A DNA stretch of 7,295 nucleotides from positions 1 to 7,295 of the forward strand of contig JASHTT010000174.1 of the NCBI GenBank assembly GCA_030040415.1, in the 5' to 3' direction. Each line of letters opens with the position of its first letter. Positions within the stretch are counted from its first letter, which is position 1. The notes beneath the pieces are model-generated. The model ran no database searches, was not told the DNA's origin, and worked only from the letters and a program-made list of their open reading frames with translations. Below are positions 1-6,078 of this stretch, in pieces. This DNA is from Streptosporangiaceae bacterium. Its GTDB lineage: Bacteria > Actinomycetota > Actinomycetes > Streptosporangiales > Streptosporangiaceae. Both the position numbers and the translations under genes were made by a program.

Positions 1-1418
1 GGCATCAGCACGCTAGCGGCGGCCTGCGCCGTCCGCCGTGCCCACTGCCCGCTGACCAGCAGGCCGAGCAGGAAGATGGCGACCCCGGCACCCGTGGTTA
101 TCCACCAGCCGGCGTGACTGGCCGCGGCGAAGCCATCCCGGAACGGGCCGTGCAGCGCAGACACGGCCGCCGAGCCGATCACCGCCACGCCGAGCGAGGA
201 GCCGATCTGCCTGCTTGTCGACGCCACGCCGCTGGCGACGCCCGCCTGCGTGACAGGCATCCCCGACACGGTGCTGTTCGTGATCGGCGCGTTCACCATC
301 CCGAAGCCGATGCCGAACAGCACGTAGCTGGACAGCAGGACGATCGTGGCCGTTCCCGTCGCTAGCTGAGTCATGATCAGGCCGCCGGCCGCGATCGTGG
401 CACCTGCCACCATCAGCGGCGGCCGGGTGCCGACAGAGCCGACTATCCGGCCGGACAGCGGCGAGCAGACGGCTGTCATGAAGGCCATCGGCAGCAGGTA
501 CAGGCCCGCCAGCAGCGGGGACAGACCCCGCACATTCTGCAGGTACAGGGTGTTGACCAGCAGGAAGCCGCCAAGGGCCGCGAAAGCGCAGATGGCGATC
601 GCGACGGCGCCTGAGAACGGAGCGCTGCGGAAGAACCTGACGTCGATCAGCGGCTCGGCGCGTCGGCGCTCGTACCCGATGAGGCCTGCCAGCGCCACCG
701 CGCTGACAGCGAAGCAGCCGAGAATCTTGCCTGACGCCCAGCCGGAGCCCGGGCCCTCGATCAGCCCGTAGACCAGCGAGGCCAGCATGACGATGACCAG
801 CAACTGGCCGACAGGATCGAGCTTGCGTGCCCGGGGCGCCCGCGACTCGGGCACGAACAGCGCGGTCAGCACGATCGCGGCAAGCCCAACGGGGACGTTC
901 ACCCAGAAGATGCCCCGCCAGCCCACGGTGTCGACCAGCAGGCCGCCGAGCACCGGGCCGAGTGCCATGCTGAGCCCGAACACGCCGCCCCACACGCCGA
1001 TCGCCCGCGCCCGCTCGCGGCGCTCGGTGAACACGTTCGTGATGATCGACATCGCCACGGGGTTGAGCATGGAGCCGCCGACGGCCTGCATCATCCGGAA
1101 CGCGACCAGCCAGCCGAGCCCGGGCGCCAGGCTGCACAGCAGAGATCCGGCCGAAAAGACGGCGAGGCCGACCTGGAACGTCCGGCGCCTGCCCAGCCGG
1201 TCCGCGGTCGACCCGGACAGCATCAGCAGGCTCGCGAGCACGAGCGTGTACGCGTCGATGGTCCACTGCAGGCCCGAGACGCCCGCATGCAGGTCATGGC
1301 CGATGGACGGCAGCGCGACGTTGACGATCGTGACGTCGAGCCCGACGATGAACAGGCTCATGCAGCAGATCGCCAGCACCAGCATCCGGCGGCGGTGACT
1401 CAGCTCGTTCGGGGCCAT
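1..1418 (-). CDS. DHA2-family MFS multidrug exporter (3' end cut by window edge)
   Basis: This is a proton-driven drug exporter of the 14-helix DHA2 (EmrB/QacA-like) branch of the major facilitator superfamily, acting in the cytoplasmic membrane. Reading from ATG at 1418 gives 472 residues before the edge. The family usually has about 470-520, so only the extreme C-terminus should be missing. Helix 1 carries the DHA2 signature LDVTIVNVALP (residues 27-37). The helix 2-3 loop has motif A as GSTADRLGRRRTF (69-81). Helix 5 carries the antiporter motif C as GLSMALGPVLGG (148-159), followed by WRGIFWVNVP (167-176). Hydrophobic segments continue through about residue 455. No Shine-Dalgarno site precedes the ATG, and a promoter placed 7 bases upstream suggests a leaderless mRNA. 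The gene is divergent from a ClpC2-like regulator and shares two operator-like palindromes with it, which suggests ligand-controlled efflux. The substrate cannot be read from sequence. A longer-looking minus-strand frame at 13-1266 is a shadow of this gene. Confidence 0.93.
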   Translation of the reverse strand, partial: MAPNELSHRRRMLVLAICCMSLFIVGLDVTIVNVALPSIGHDLHAGVSGLQWTIDAYTLVLASLLMLSGSTADRLGRRRTFQVGLAVFSAGSLLCSLAPGLGWLVAFRMMQAVGGSMLNPVAMSIITNVFTERRERARAIGVWGGVFGLSMALGPVLGGLLVDTVGWRGIFWVNVPVGLAAIVLTALFVPESRAPRARKLDPVGQLLVIVMLASLVYGLIEGPGSGWASGKILGCFAVSAVALAGLIGYERRRAEPLIDVRFFRSAPFSGAVAIAICAFAALGGFLLVNTLYLQNVRGLSPLLAGLYLLPMAFMTAVCSPLSGRIVGSVGTRPPLMVAGATIAAGGLIMTQLATGTATIVLLSSYVLFGIGFGMVNAPITNSTVSGMPVTQAGVASGVASTSRQIGSSLGVAVIGSAAVSALHGPFRDGFAAASHAGWWITTGAGVAIFLLGLLVSGQWARRTAQAAASVLM

Positions 1419-1424
1419 CAGTCA

Positions 1425-1453
1425 AGTATGCCAGCCGAAACTTTGTCAACCAA
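1425..1453 (-). promoter_or_regulatory. Predicted promoter of the MFS exporter, leaderless
   Basis: On the minus strand, CATACT (1430-1425) resembles a -10 box and TTGGTT (1453-1448) is a weak -35 box, with a 17-base spacer. Six bases separate the -10 from the ATG, so the expected transcription start falls on the A of the start codon at 1418. The -35 lies inside the first palindrome, so a protein bound there would block RNA polymerase. The -35 matches only 3 of 6 consensus bases. An alternative TTGACA at 1446-1441 would leave a spacer of only 10 bases. Confidence 0.45.
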
Positions 1454-1461
1454 AAGTTGAC
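1445..1461. promoter_or_regulatory. Operator-like palindrome 1 (GTCAAC-N5-GTTGAC)
   Basis: The 17-base site GTCAACCAAAAGTTGAC has perfect 6-base arms around a 5-base spacer. It matches the second site at 15 of 17 positions. It overlaps the predicted -35 boxes of both divergent genes, so one bound dimer could affect both. The likely binder is the helix-turn-helix of the adjacent ClpC2-like protein; this is inferred from position. Confidence 0.7.
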
Positions 1462-1486
1462 CTGCGAAGCGGCGTCAACCTACAGT
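1457..1486 (+). promoter_or_regulatory. Predicted promoter of the ClpC2-like gene, leaderless
   Basis: TTGACC (1457-1462) matches 5 of 6 bases of a -35 box. TACAGT (1481-1486) matches 4 of 6 bases of a -10 box, with an 18-base spacer. Exactly six bases separate the -10 from the ATG at 1493, so transcription should start on the start codon itself. The -35 lies in palindrome 1 and the -10 in palindrome 2, the arrangement expected of an autorepressed gene. Confidence 0.55.
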
Positions 1487-1492
1487 TGACGC
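1472..1492. promoter_or_regulatory. Operator-like palindrome 2, abutting the ClpC2-like start codon
   Basis: This is the second copy of the GTCAAC-N5-GTTGAC site (core 1474-1490). Here the arms extend to 8 perfect bases, GCGTCAAC and GTTGACGC, around the spacer CTACA. It lies 29 bases centre to centre from palindrome 1, just under three helical turns. It ends on the base before the ATG at 1493 and so takes the place where a ribosome-binding site would sit. It also covers the predicted -10 box. Confidence 0.7.
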
Positions 1493-2266
1493 ATGACACC
1501 GCCACCCAGCCTGCAGTCCCTCATCGACACCGTCGTCCGGGACGCGGGGTCCGACGACCCGGTCGGGCAGCTCGCCGTCGCCGCCGCCACCGCGGCAGAC
1601 CTGGAGCAGACTACCGACGCCCTGCTCGGGCACTTCGTGGACCGGTGCCGCCGGGCGGGCAGGTCCTGGTCGGAGATCAGCGCCGCGCTCGGCGTCAGCA
1701 AGCAGGCGGTCCACAAGCGGTTCGCCATGCCGATCGCGCTGCGGCTGGGCGACGCCTCGAGCCCGCCCACCTTCGAGCGGTTCACCCAGCGGGCACGAAG
1801 CGTGCTGGCTGCTGCGGCCGCTGCCGCGCAGGCGAGCGGCCACCGCGAGGTCGGAACGGGCCACCTGCTGCTCGGGCTGTACGCCGAACCCGACGGCCTG
1901 GGCGCCAAGGCACTGCTCGCCATGCAGGTCAGCCGCGAGGAGGTGCAGGCCGCGCTCGCGCAGGCGCGGGAGGACGCGGTCGTTGGGACACCGGAGCCGG
2001 CCACGGCCGCGGGGCAGCCGACCCCGGCAGCCGAGCCGGGCGGTCGCCCGCCGATGTCACAGGGCGGACGTACCGCCTTGCTGAACGCCGTCGCGATCGC
2101 GCTCGAGTTCGGCCACAACTACATCGGCACCGAGCACATCCTGCTGGCGCTGTACCGGGACCCGGACAGCCTGGCCGCGCGCGTGCTGGCCGCCGTCGGC
2201 GCTGACCGGAGCGAAGCGCAGGTGCGGATTACCGAAATGCTCCATGGCTTCGGCAAGGCTCAGTGA
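1493..2266 (+). CDS. ClpC2-like protein: helix-turn-helix plus two Clp N-terminal repeats, no ATPase
   Basis: The 257-residue protein has a helix-turn-helix at about residues 58-77, SWSEISAALGVSKQAVHKRF, preceded by a helical segment LLGHFVDRCRRAG (44-56). Two Clp N-repeats follow, at about 94-160 (FTQRARSVL, then GTGHLLLGLY) and 192-250 (ALEFGHNYIGTEHILLALY). A Pro/Ala-rich linker at about 164-190 joins them. There is no Walker motif, so it cannot unfold proteins as ClpC does. Length and layout match mycobacterial ClpC2 (Rv2667, about 250 residues). From memory, that protein binds ClpC1-targeting cyclic peptides such as cyclomarin as a decoy and represses its own gene. Here it probably binds the twin palindromes upstream and controls itself and the divergent exporter; that is inference. 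No Shine-Dalgarno site is present. The ATG is placed by homology and by the promoter spacing. It converges on the repeat-protein gene, with 49 bases between the stop codons and no clear terminator there. Confidence 0.92.
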   Translation: MTPPPSLQSLIDTVVRDAGSDDPVGQLAVAAATAADLEQTTDALLGHFVDRCRRAGRSWSEISAALGVSKQAVHKRFAMPIALRLGDASSPPTFERFTQRARSVLAAAAAAAQASGHREVGTGHLLLGLYAEPDGLGAKALLAMQVSREEVQAALAQAREDAVVGTPEPATAAGQPTPAAEPGGRPPMSQGGRTALLNAVAIALEFGHNYIGTEHILLALYRDPDSLAARVLAAVGADRSEAQVRITEMLHGFGKAQ

Positions 2267-2315
2267 CTCCTCCTGACTCCCCACCGCGTCTGTGACCCTG
2301 GGCCACCAGCCGTCC

Positions 2316-3830
2316 TCACCGCTGGCTGACGACGAACGCCTGATAGTGGAACGACGTATCGAAGTAAGATCCTCCGGCCGCGCAGCTGCCCGCCCTGGCG
2401 CACGACACCGAGTCAACTTCGGCGATCCCACCCTTGTTCAGCGCCGCCGAGCCGGGCACCTCGATCGCCTTGCCCCAGGCGCTGTTCGTCGAGCTCACCA
2501 CGAATGCCTGCTCCTTGAAGCCGAAGTTCTTGACGAACGCGCTTGCGTAGAAGCCGCCAGCCACGCAGTTGCCCGCTCCGGCGCACGACACCGCGTCGAC
2601 CTCGGCGTCCCCGGCCTTGTTCAGCGCCGCCGAGCCGGGCACCACGATCGCCTTGCCCCAGACGCCGTTCGTCTCGCCCAGCACGAAAGCCTGGTACTTG
2701 TAGGTGGTGCTGGTGCTGGAGTGACTGCTGGCGTAATACCCGCCGGCCGCGCACGTCCCCGCCTGGGCGCACGACACCGATACGACCGCAGCGCCTTCGC
2801 CTTTGTTCAGCGCCGCCGAGCCGGGCACCTCGATCGCCTTTGCCCAGACACCGTTCGTCTCGCTCGCCACGAACGCCTGCTCCTGGTAAGTGGCGGTGGC
2901 GCTAACGTAATGGCTGGCGTAATACCCGCCGGCCGCGCAGCTCCCCGCTTTGCCGCAGGACACCGACTCGACGTCGGCAAGCCCTCCCTTGTTCAGCGCG
3001 GCCAAGCCGGGCACCTCGATCGCCTTCCCCCAGATGCCGTTCTTCTCGGTCACCACGAACGCTTGCCCGCCAGCGTCGGCGTAGTCCCCGCCGGCCGAGC
3101 AGTTCCCCGGCGCGGCGCAGGACACCGACTCGACCTCGGCATCCTCGTCCTTGTTCAGCGCCGCTGAGCCGGGCACCTCGATCGCGTTGCCCCAGGCGCC
3201 GCTCTTCTCGGTCACCACGAACGCCTGCGAGCCACCGAGGACGTCGGTGTAGTAGCCGCCCGCCAAGCAGTTCCCCGGCGCGGCGCACGATATTGACTCG
3301 ACCTCGGCTTGCTTTCCCACGTTCAGCGCCGCCGAGCCGGGCACCTCGATCGCCTTGCCCCAGGCGCCGTTCGTCTCGCTCACCACGAATGCCTCGGTGG
3401 AGCCGGAGCCGCCGCCGTAGAACCCGCCGGCCACGCAGTCACCCGGCTTGGCACACGACACCGACTCGACCTGCGCGGGCAGGTCGGCAGTCAGCGGGGC
3501 TTGGCCTTGCACCTGCGTGGCCTTACCCCAGGTGCCGTTCTTCTCGCTGACCACGAACGCGTAGAAGTCAGCGGCGGTGTCGGTGTAGAAGCCCCCCGCG
3601 GCGCAGTTACCCGACGAGGCGCACGACACCGAACTGACCGAGGCGTCACCGCCGGTGTTGAGCATCCCCAACCCAGGTACCTCAACCGCCGTGCGCCAAC
3701 CGCTTGCCGGGCTGGCCGGCCTTGCGACTACCGCTGCGACCTCGGCTGCTGCCGGACTCCCGTACGCCAGTGGCACGGCAAGGCACGCGGCCGCACCAGC
3801 CAGGACCACCGCTATCTGCTGTAACCTCAT
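2316..3830 (-). CDS. Secreted eight-repeat protein, probable beta-propeller, function unknown
   Basis: The 504-residue protein has a Sec-type signal peptide: MRLQQ, then a hydrophobic run IAVVLAGAAACLAVPLA (residues 6-22), with likely cleavage near 29. An Ala/Pro linker follows, then eight tandem units (45-504), so almost the whole mature protein is repeat. Each unit begins WGKAIEVPGSAALN or similar, continues with a SVSC-x5-C-xAGG motif, and ends QAFVVSETNG. The start is the ATG at 3830, which has GAGGGA 4 bases upstream (3835-3840). A frame open further upstream to 3884 would put 18 charged residues before the signal peptide and is less likely. No LPXTG, C-terminal membrane helix or enzyme motif is visible, so it is probably released or held by other contacts. 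Similar repeats occur in uncharacterised actinobacterial secreted proteins. No substrate or partner can be assigned. Confidence 0.88.
   Translation of the reverse strand: MRLQQIAVVLAGAAACLAVPLAYGSPAAAEVAAVVARPASPASGWRTAVEVPGLGMLNTGGDASVSSVSCASSGNCAAGGFYTDTAADFYAFVVSEKNGTWGKATQVQGQAPLTADLPAQVESVSCAKPGDCVAGGFYGGGSGSTEAFVVSETNGAWGKAIEVPGSAALNVGKQAEVESISCAAPGNCLAGGYYTDVLGGSQAFVVTEKSGAWGNAIEVPGSAALNKDEDAEVESVSCAAPGNCSAGGDYADAGGQAFVVTEKNGIWGKAIEVPGLAALNKGGLADVESVSCGKAGSCAAGGYYASHYVSATATYQEQAFVASETNGVWAKAIEVPGSAALNKGEGAAVVSVSCAQAGTCAAGGYYASSHSSTSTTYKYQAFVLGETNGVWGKAIVVPGSAALNKAGDAEVDAVSCAGAGNCVAGGFYASAFVKNFGFKEQAFVVSSTNSAWGKAIEVPGSAALNKGGIAEVDSVSCARAGSCAAGGSYFDTSFHYQAFVVSQR
2319..3698 (-). repeat. 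Eight tandem coding repeats of 53-62 codons
   Basis: Counting residues from the start at 3830, the units are 45-100, 101-156, 157-212, 213-266, 267-328, 329-390, 391-451 and 452-504. Every unit keeps the opening Trp, the Cys pair spaced C-x5-C, AGG, and a closing AF-V segment. Length varies almost entirely in one loop between AGGxY and AFV. That loop is short in units 2-4 and 6-8 residues longer, Ser/Thr/Tyr-rich, in units 5-7. Units 5 and 6 are both 62 residues long and close in sequence, suggesting a recent duplication. The array begins at a Trp and ends just after AFVVSQR, so it holds whole units with no leftover half. Confidence 0.9.
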
Positions 3831-4115
3831 CGATTCCCTCACCGCAGTCTGTGCCCGGTCCGCGTCGCCCGGTGGGCGCGGCAAGCCTGCACGGCGCGGC
3901 AGGCGAGCATAACCACGCTAATCCGCTCCGAACGGCCAGGCCAGTGGACTGCTTAGCGGCGTAAATGAGAAAAGCTTTGAGACGGCGCTTCCCTACCCCG
4001 TCCGCTACTGGCTGGCGCGCCCAATGGCCCGGGCACCTCTGGGCTTGCTTGCTGCCACAATGGATGCGTTTGCACGTCGGAGCCGAGCGAGCCACCAGCC
4101 CCCCAGGGAGACCCA
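3831..4115. other. Divergent intergenic region between repeat protein and amidohydrolase
   Basis: This 285-base gap holds the upstream regions of two divergent genes. Next to 3830 is the minus-strand ribosome-binding site GAGGGA (3835-3840). Next to 4116 is the plus-strand site AGGGAG (4105-4110), five bases before the ATG. For the plus strand, TG-N-CACAAT at 4053-4061 could be an extended -10 box giving a leader of about 47 bases, but no -35 accompanies it. No convincing minus-strand promoter was found. No inverted repeat long enough for an operator and no small gene with a credible start was found; the open frames here are short and lack recognisable content. Confidence 0.5.
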
Positions 4116-5315
4116 ATGACCAGGACGGTTCTGCACGGTGGCCAGATCTTCGATGGCGGCGGCGGCCCGATCGCCAGGGGCGACCTGGTGATCGAGGACG
4201 GCCGAATCGCCGATGTCGGAGTCGGCCTCGACGGGGACGAACACGTCGACGTGTCTGGCTGCACCCTGCTGCCAGGCCTGTTCGACTGCCACGTGCACGT
4301 CACCATGTCGGGCATCGACCTGCTGCAGGCGCTGCAGAAACCGTTCTCCTACCAGTTCTACGAGGCGGCCAGGAACCTCGCCGCCACGCTGGACTGCGGC
4401 ATCACCACGGTCAGGGACGCGGGCGGAGCCGACCTCGGAGTGCAGCGAGCGGTCGAGGACGGCCTGATCGACGGACCCCGGATGCGGATCGCAATCACGA
4501 TCTTGAGCCAGACCGCCGGCCACGGTGATCCCTGGTTTCCGTCCGGGGTGGTACTCGACGCGCCGCACCCGGGCCAGCCGTCGGGGGTCGTGGACGGTCC
4601 TGAGGAGATGCGCAAGCGCGTCCGGGAGATCATCCGGGCCGGCGCCAACGTCATCAAGGTCTGCACGTCGGGCGGCGTGCTGTCGCTCGGTGACAGCCCG
4701 ATGCACGCCCATTTCCGGCCGGACGAACTGGCCGTGCTGGTGGCGGAGGCAACCGCTGCCGGCCTCCCGGTCATGGCCCACGCGCAGGCGACAGACGGCA
4801 TCAAGGCCGCCATCCGGGCCGGCATCAGGTCAATCGAGCATGGCGTCTACCTGGACGACGAGGCCATCGCCATGATGCTGGACGCGGGCACCTGGCTCGT
4901 GCCGACGCTGTCGGCGCCCGCCAGCGTGATCGAGGCCGCCAAGAACGGCGTCCAGTTGCCGGACGGGGTACTGGCCAAGGCCGAGGCTGTTGTCGAGGCG
5001 CACAACGCGTCGTTCGCGGCTGCGGTGGCCGCCGGGGTCAAGGTCGCCATGGGCACCGACAGTGGCGTCGGCCCGCACGGCAGCAATCTCGGCGAGCTTG
5101 CGCTGATGGCAGCCGGCGGAATGACTCCGGCCGACGTGCTGGTGGCCAGCACGCGCTCGGCGGCCGAACTGCTCGGGGTGCAAGGCGAGTGCGGCACCCT
5201 AACGCCAGGCAAGCGGGCCGATGTTGTCGTCGTCGCGGGCGACCCGTTCGACTTCGCCAGCCTCAAGGGCAACATTCGCGCGGTCTACTCGGGTGGCCGA
5301 CGAGTACGCGGTTAG
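4116..5315 (+). CDS. Metal-dependent amidohydrolase, imidazolonepropionase/prolidase-like subgroup
   Basis: The 399-residue cytoplasmic enzyme belongs to the amidohydrolase superfamily, in the subgroup holding imidazolonepropionase-like proteins and Xaa-Pro or Xaa-Arg dipeptidases. The N-terminal beta-sandwich (MTRTVLHGGQIFDG through LPGLFD) is followed by the metal motif HVH (H59, H61). The bridging lysine likely to be carboxylated is K181 in NVIKVCTSGG. Further ligands are H222 in MAHAQ and H242 in IEHG, and the catalytic Asp is D315 in GTDSG. The TAGHGD segment (133-138) is typical of this subgroup. The C-terminus TLTPGKRADVVV returns to the sandwich domain. All catalytic residues are present, so a binuclear active hydrolase is expected, but the substrate cannot be named. 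The start has a good ribosome-binding site, AGGGAG at 4105-4110. A terminator-like hairpin follows at once, so the gene is probably transcribed alone. Confidence 0.93.
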   Translation: MTRTVLHGGQIFDGGGGPIARGDLVIEDGRIADVGVGLDGDEHVDVSGCTLLPGLFDCHVHVTMSGIDLLQALQKPFSYQFYEAARNLAATLDCGITTVRDAGGADLGVQRAVEDGLIDGPRMRIAITILSQTAGHGDPWFPSGVVLDAPHPGQPSGVVDGPEEMRKRVREIIRAGANVIKVCTSGGVLSLGDSPMHAHFRPDELAVLVAEATAAGLPVMAHAQATDGIKAAIRAGIRSIEHGVYLDDEAIAMMLDAGTWLVPTLSAPASVIEAAKNGVQLPDGVLAKAEAVVEAHNASFAAAVAAGVKVAMGTDSGVGPHGSNLGELALMAAGGMTPADVLVASTRSAAELLGVQGECGTLTPGKRADVVVVAGDPFDFASLKGNIRAVYSGGRRVRG

Positions 5316-5344
5316 CCGCGGATATCGCACGGCTGAGTAATTTT
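5312..5344 (+). terminator. Probable intrinsic terminator of the amidohydrolase gene
   Basis: The stem TTAGCCG (5312-5318) pairs with CGGCTGA (5330-5336), with one G-U pair, around an 11-base loop. An alternative inner GCG/CGC pairing can lengthen it. It is followed by GTAA and then TTTT at 5341-5344. The stop codon TAG (5313-5315) lies inside the stem. The T tract is short, so termination may be partial. Confidence 0.5.
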
Positions 5345-5429
5345 CCGGGAACGGCCAACCCGGTGGCCACTGCTCTCGGCGGCTCGCGGCGCCAGGCCGG
5401 ATGTCAGTACCCCGTGGTTGGCTACCCAA

Positions 5430-6002
5430 GTGGACGAACTACCGGTGTTGGCGTTCCCGTCCGCGCAGGCGTGGCAGGACTGGCTGGATGCCGAGCACGG
5501 CAGCTCGCTGGGAGTCTGGCTGAAGATCTCGAAGAAGAAGGCCGCGAGCCAGACCGTCGGCTACGCCGATGCGCTGGAAGTCGCGCTGTGCTTCGGCTGG
5601 ATCGACGGGCAGAAGCGGCCGCTCGACGACGAGTTCTGGCTGCAGCGGTTCACGCCCCGGGGGCGCGCCAGCAAGTGGTCGAGGATCAACACGCAGAAGG
5701 CGGAGGCGCTGATCGAGGCGGGCCGGATGCGGCCAGCGGGGCTGGCGGAGATTGACCGGGCCCGGGCCGACGGCCGCTGGCAGGCTGCTTATGCCGGCCA
5801 GCGGACCGCCTCGGTTCCCGACGACCTGCGCGAGGCGCTGGCTGCGAACCCGGAAGCCGCCGCGTTCTTCGAGACGATCAGCAGCGTCAATAGGTACGCG
5901 ATCATCTACCGGATAGGTGCGGTCAAGCGGCCGGAGACCAGGGCCCGGAAGATCGGCGAGTTCGTGCGGATGCTCGCCGAGCACAAGACGATCCATCCCT
6001 GA
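5430..6002 (+). CDS. YdeI/OmdA-family protein (bacteriocin-protection family)
   Basis: The 190-residue soluble protein belongs to the YdeI/OmpD-associated (OmdA) family. The family name comes from enterobacterial work linking it to resistance to cationic peptides and bacteriocins; the biochemical role is not settled. Diagnostic stretches are LPVLAFPSAQAWQDWL (residues 4-19), YADALEVALCFGWIDGQ (45-61) and RFTPRGRASKWSRIN (73-87). The C-terminal OmdA region (about 126-185) includes NPEAAAFFETI and ends in KIGEFVRMLAEHK. There is no signal peptide or membrane helix. The start is uncertain: GTG at 5430 gives VDELPVLAF, the usual N-terminus of the family, while TTG at 5418 in the same frame would add four residues. 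Neither has a clear ribosome-binding site. Terminator-like hairpins on both sides suggest its own transcription unit. Confidence 0.87.
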   Translation: MDELPVLAFPSAQAWQDWLDAEHGSSLGVWLKISKKKAASQTVGYADALEVALCFGWIDGQKRPLDDEFWLQRFTPRGRASKWSRINTQKAEALIEAGRMRPAGLAEIDRARADGRWQAAYAGQRTASVPDDLREALAANPEAAAFFETISSVNRYAIIYRIGAVKRPETRARKIGEFVRMLAEHKTIHP

Positions 6003-6035
6003 AGCCCGGGCGCTGGACGGCATGATGCCCGGGCT
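6003..6035 (+). terminator. Hairpin terminator after the YdeI-like gene
   Basis: A perfect 9-base inverted repeat, AGCCCGGGC (6003-6011) and GCCCGGGCT (6027-6035), surrounds a 15-base loop and begins on the base after the stop codon TGA. The following bases, GTCTCGTTCCC, are only mildly T-rich. It therefore resembles the strong-stem, weak-tail terminators common in GC-rich actinobacteria. Confidence 0.6.
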
Positions 6036-6041
6036 GTCTCG

Positions 6042-6071
6042 TTCCCAAAAAGATGGGTCCGCAGCTATCCT
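6042..6071 (+). promoter_or_regulatory. Predicted promoter of the cyclase-NTPase gene
   Basis: TTCCCA (6042-6047) and TATCCT (6066-6071) each match 4 of 6 consensus bases with an 18-base spacer. Seven bases separate the -10 from the GTG at 6079, so transcription should begin on or one base before the start codon. No Shine-Dalgarno site lies in the gap, in keeping with a leaderless transcript. Confidence 0.4.
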
Positions 6072-6078
6072 GCGCTTC

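Noticed and set aside
13..1266. Minus-strand open frame of 417 codons overlapping the exporter
   Set aside because: It is Arg/Ala/Gly-rich translation with no family resemblance. The frame starting at 1418 gives a full set of DHA2 motifs, so this is a GC-rich shadow.
2267..2315. Search for a bidirectional terminator between the convergent ClpC2-like and repeat-protein genes
   Set aside because: Only 4-5 base stems such as CTGG-N4-CCAG occur, with no T tract on either strand.
2292..3167. Plus-strand open frame with repeated sequence, antisense to the repeat protein
   Set aside because: Its internal repeats simply mirror the tandem repeats coded on the minus strand. The minus frame has a signal peptide, a ribosome-binding site and conserved Cys/Trp patterns.
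2319..3698. Regularly spaced repeats considered as a CRISPR array
   Set aside because: The period is about 160-186 bases, the units are in-frame coding sequence with gradual divergence, and there is no repeat-spacer alternation.
4005..4781. Minus-strand open frame of 258 codons over the amidohydrolase start
   Set aside because: It overlaps a gene with an intact active site and a good ribosome-binding site, and its own translation has no recognisable domain.
5353..5368. Small hairpin GGCCA-N6-TGGCC upstream of the YdeI-like gene
   Set aside because: The stem has only 5 bases, with no T tract and no second copy, so it is not distinguishable from chance in GC-rich DNA.
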